Positions 6,001 to 6,944 of a stretch of 6,944 nt of DNA are shown here, one piece after another. The stretch is taken from positions 1 through 6,944 of the forward strand of contig JAUWLH010000081.1 of NCBI GenBank assembly GCA_030613835.1, read 5' to 3'. The position numbers were made by a program, and so were the translations under genes. Each line of letters opens with the position of its first letter. Within the stretch, counting starts at the first letter, position 1. The notes below the pieces were generated by a model. The model saw only the letters and a program-made list of their open reading frames with translations, searched no databases and was not told where the DNA came from. The stretch is from Candidatus Bathyarchaeota archaeon (GTDB lineage Archaea; Thermoproteota; Bathyarchaeia; TCS64).

Positions 6001-6506
6001 ACACAGGCCAACACTATACCCACGAGTGCACCAACATCAACCTTGGAAGCCAGCTGGGCACCTACAACGTCCTAAAGTCCATGCTCGATAAGCTGGAGAG
6101 CCAACTCGACCTCACAAAGAAGCTCAGGGCAGTAGAGGGCAAGACAGTGGCCCTCAAGATACTCAACAGTCACTTCATGAAGGATATAGTGGGCAACCTC
6201 AGGGCCTTCACACGGCAAAAGTTCAGGTGCAGCAAGTGCAACAAAAAGTACAGGAGGCCGCCGCTGAAAGGCCGCTGCGACAGGTGCGGAGGGCCCATAC
6301 TCCAGACAGTGTACAAGGGAGGCATCACCAAGTACCTCAAGGCGGCCAAGGATATCATCTACAAATACGACCTAGGTGATTACTACGTGGACAGGATCAG
6401 GCTCGTCGAGGAGGAGATCAACTCATTGTTCTACGAGGAGCCCGAGGAGGGGACCCAGAACCAATTCGACCTCATGGCCTTCATGAAACCCAAGGCCAAG
6501 GACTAA
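3081..6506 (+). CDS. polC: DNA polymerase II (family D) large subunit DP2
   Basis: DP2 is the catalytic subunit of archaeal PolD, the replicative polymerase; it works with the exonuclease subunit DP1, which is not in this window. The 1141 residues are a normal intein-free length. Visible regions are PGITQRMRELEG near residue 60, YFAGPIRPAGGTAQAL (141-156), and a lysine/acid-rich insert KKKDDDGEGKKKP (280-292). FGFPNARGGFRLRYGRSRTT follows. There are three cysteine clusters: C640/C643/C652/C655, C665/C668/C677/C680, and C1050/C1053/C1066/C1069. The catalytic motif NCDGDED places the Mg-binding acids at D883 and D885 in the double-psi beta-barrel core shared with RNA polymerases. The C-terminus ends in QFDLMAFM, a good PCNA-interacting (PIP) box. 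The TTG start is chosen from GAGGGAG 5 nt upstream; ATG 3096 is the alternative and would remove five residues. Lysine codons are mostly AAG. Sec61-beta follows after 48 nt. Confidence 0.97.
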   Translation: MIDVEMPPHYKKYFTELENRLNHLYGIATDARKKGLDTVLEVDSKITADIAERIEKLIGPPGITQRMRELEGMDRREMGFKVATEIALGRFGTMEKAQAADQAIRTALAIITEGVTIAPIQGIPEIKIKRNPDGTEFLSMYFAGPIRPAGGTAQALTLVIGDVVRRALNLDKWQAPEDVVNRFIEEVGLYTRSVRRFQYHVTDDDLEVAMKALPVEPTGVSTDPYEVSNYRDVPGIETNRLRGGALIVVVDGVVGRARKLVGICENIGIEGWDWLHQMGKKKDDDGEGKKKPTAQYMDEVIVGRPVFGFPNARGGFRLRYGRSRTTGLAACGMNPATMIALNGFMNTGLQLRVELPGKSSAVCPVDSIEPPIVRLKDGSVIQVVDEAHAREVYDQIERILFNGDILFNAGDFIQFNRHLLPAGYDEDQWRYDVESEIASKGEKVVEEITGLTMERINELLGDLVKPPTPQESLSLSKTDIPLHPRYTYDWPTVKREDLLALRNTLAEQWEGRSGGLRVSPEEKETLEVLLVPHSVSQGTIRFDEPDIILEKCLALDHRYVEADEEESLQQVNEWSGITVRQKFYVYVGARMGRPEKAKERKMNPYLHCIFPVGNGGGPQRNIARTKRGDKVRVEMAKISCQECGFPAMGPICDNCGSYTVMEKRCPRCNTPQTGEKCPRCKINTVAYGWAEIDLRVQLESARKHIGGSIPDKIKCVKRLMSDIKMPEHLGKGILRARYDLSVFKDGTLRFDLTDIPLTHFTPDEVGTPVERLVELGYTVDMQGTPLTRGDQMLELFVQDIVLPEDCGDYLVKVTKFLDDELRDFYKMESEYNITSRDQVVGEIVFGMAPHTSAAIVGRIIGWTTVRNCYAHPYWHAAKRRNCDGDEDAIMMALDPLLNFSKAYLPEASGGLMDAPLFVIPNLNPSEVDKESHNVDVIARYPPEFYAMTMRRAAPNEYGPLVDTLGGRLGTPAQYTGQHYTHECTNINLGSQLGTYNVLKSMLDKLESQLDLTKKLRAVEGKTVALKILNSHFMKDIVGNLRAFTRQKFRCSKCNKKYRRPPLKGRCDRCGGPILQTVYKGGITKYLKAAKDIIYKYDLGDYYVDRIRLVEEEINSLFYEEPEEGTQNQFDLMAFMKPKAKD

Positions 6507-6516
6507 CTCGGAAAGG

Positions 6517-6524
6517 TTATTATT
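6517..6524 (+). promoter_or_regulatory. Weak TATA-like box upstream of Sec61-beta
   Basis: TTATTATT, preceded by GAAAGG as a possible BRE, lies about 31 nt before the ATG at 6555. Initiation at normal spacing would give a leader of 10 nt or less, consistent with the lack of a Shine-Dalgarno before this gene. Confidence 0.35.
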
Positions 6525-6554
6525 GGACTCATGAGATAGCTCAGTCGAACAACA

Positions 6555-6731
6555 ATGAGCAAAAAGAAAAAACAGCAAAGCGTGGGCATGCCGCAGAGCA
6601 GTGCGGGCCTGATGAGGTTCTTCCAGGACGAGACCAACGGCGTTAAGATTCCGCCGGAGTTCGCGTTAGGGGCAGCTGTCGTGCTCATTGTAGCAGTTAT
6701 AGCAGCGAGGATATTCTTCCCCATCGTGTAG
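6555..6731 (+). CDS. Preprotein translocase Sec61-beta/SecG-type subunit
   Basis: This is a 58-residue small gene. The translation starts MSKKKKQQSVGMPQSSAG, continues LMRFFQDETNGVKIPPEF, and ends in a single hydrophobic helix at about 37-57 (ALGAAVVLIVAVIAARIFF). A lysine-rich cytosolic N-terminus, a G-LMR-F(F/Y) motif, a KIPPE turn and one tail-anchored C-terminal membrane helix are the hallmarks of archaeal Sec61-beta, the non-essential third subunit of the SecYE-beta channel. No signal peptide is expected. It lies 48 nt after DP2 and 47 nt before alba. There is no Shine-Dalgarno upstream (CGAACAACA precedes the ATG), so it is either leaderless from a weak TATA-like box or relies on readthrough from DP2. 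Identity rests on short motifs and topology, but these are characteristic. Confidence 0.88.
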   Translation: MSKKKKQQSVGMPQSSAGLMRFFQDETNGVKIPPEFALGAAVVLIVAVIAARIFFPIV

Positions 6732-6769
6732 ACGCCCGAATAGGGCCAGTTTACAGATTCATGGAGAGA

Positions 6770-6773
6770 GGAG
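6770..6773 (+). promoter_or_regulatory. Shine-Dalgarno site deciding the alba start
   Basis: GGAG lies 5 nt before ATG 6779. An in-frame ATG at 6761 has no such site and would add six residues (MERGDS) not expected in Alba, so 6779 is preferred. Confidence 0.6.
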
Positions 6774-6778
6774 ACTCG

Positions 6779-6944
6779 ATGACCGAGAAGCCAAAACGAG
6801 ATCTAGTGATTATGGGCGTGAAGCCCATCATGAACTACGTTGTCGCATGTATGACCCTGTTCAACGACGGCAATGAGACCGTCCGGATAAGGGCGCGGGG
6901 AAAGCACATCAACAAGGCCGTGGACACCGTGCAACTGCTGCGCA
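6779..6944 (+). CDS. albA: DNA/RNA-binding chromatin protein Alba (3'-truncated by window edge)
   Basis: Alba dimers coat DNA and RNA in many archaea and shape chromatin. The 55 complete codons visible here start MTEKPKRDLVIMGVKPIMNYV and continue through ACMTLFNDGNETVRIRARG to KHINKAVDTVQLLR. These match the family core: the GxKPxMNYV loop with the nucleic-acid-binding lysine (K15 here, the equivalent of the acetylated Lys16 of Sulfolobus Alba), the IRARG strand, and the (I/H)xKAVDTV helix. About 35 further residues should lie beyond the right edge. The short N-terminus is normal. Codons are GC-rich like those of DP2. A 47-nt gap after the Sec61-beta stop suggests co-transcription, with independent translation initiation through its own Shine-Dalgarno. 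Confidence 0.95.
   Translation, partial: MTEKPKRDLVIMGVKPIMNYVVACMTLFNDGNETVRIRARGKHINKAVDTVQLLR

Noticed and set aside
6503..6724. Minus-strand 73-codon frame across the Sec61-beta gene
   Set aside because: The forward 58-codon frame matches Sec61-beta in motif and membrane topology; the reverse frame matches nothing.
6761..6781. Alternative alba start at ATG 6761
   Set aside because: No Shine-Dalgarno precedes it, whereas GGAG lies 5 nt before ATG 6779, and family proteins begin close to the latter.

Overview
The window is archaeal, with five housekeeping archaeal genes in a row on the + strand. Its gene combination points to a TACK-type (Thermoproteota-like) anaerobe, such as a Bathyarchaeia-like lineage, rather than a classical crenarchaeon or a methanogen. 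The reasons are a D-family polymerase large subunit (DP2, absent from classical Crenarchaeota), an Elf1-type zinc-finger elongation factor (typical of TACK and Asgard archaea, generally missing in Euryarchaeota), Alba, and HypF, which implies a [NiFe]-hydrogenase. This placement is inferred from gene content; no marker tree or rRNA is available here.

Left part (1-1975, AT-rich). The 3' end of hypF (+) enters from the left edge and converges on an uncharacterised 155-codon gene (-); the two stop codons are 7 nt apart. A 218-bp divergent intergenic region (963-1180) follows. It holds a TATA-like box for each direction and an unusual density of short inverted and direct repeats. NH3-dependent NAD+ synthetase (nadE, +) comes next.

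Right part (2004-6944, more GC-rich, AAG-biased lysine codons). A small Elf1-like zinc-ribbon gene overlaps geranylgeranylglyceryl phosphate synthase by 4 nt, so it is translationally coupled to the first enzyme of ether-lipid assembly. After an 85-bp gap with its own TATA-like box come the replicative polymerase large subunit DP2 (TTG start with a Shine-Dalgarno match), a 58-residue Sec61-beta subunit (no Shine-Dalgarno), and the start of alba, which runs off the right edge. All + strand genes could be read as one or two transcription units covering cofactor supply, transcription elongation, membrane lipid synthesis, DNA replication, protein export and chromatin.

No CRISPR array, insertion sequence, tRNA, rRNA, intein or integrase was found. 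I see no convincing evidence for an entirely new multi-gene system. The parts least explained by known families are the minus-strand gene, its repeat-rich promoter region, and a family of GTGATATCAC-type palindromes around hypF/nadE, including an imperfect repeat inside nadE.
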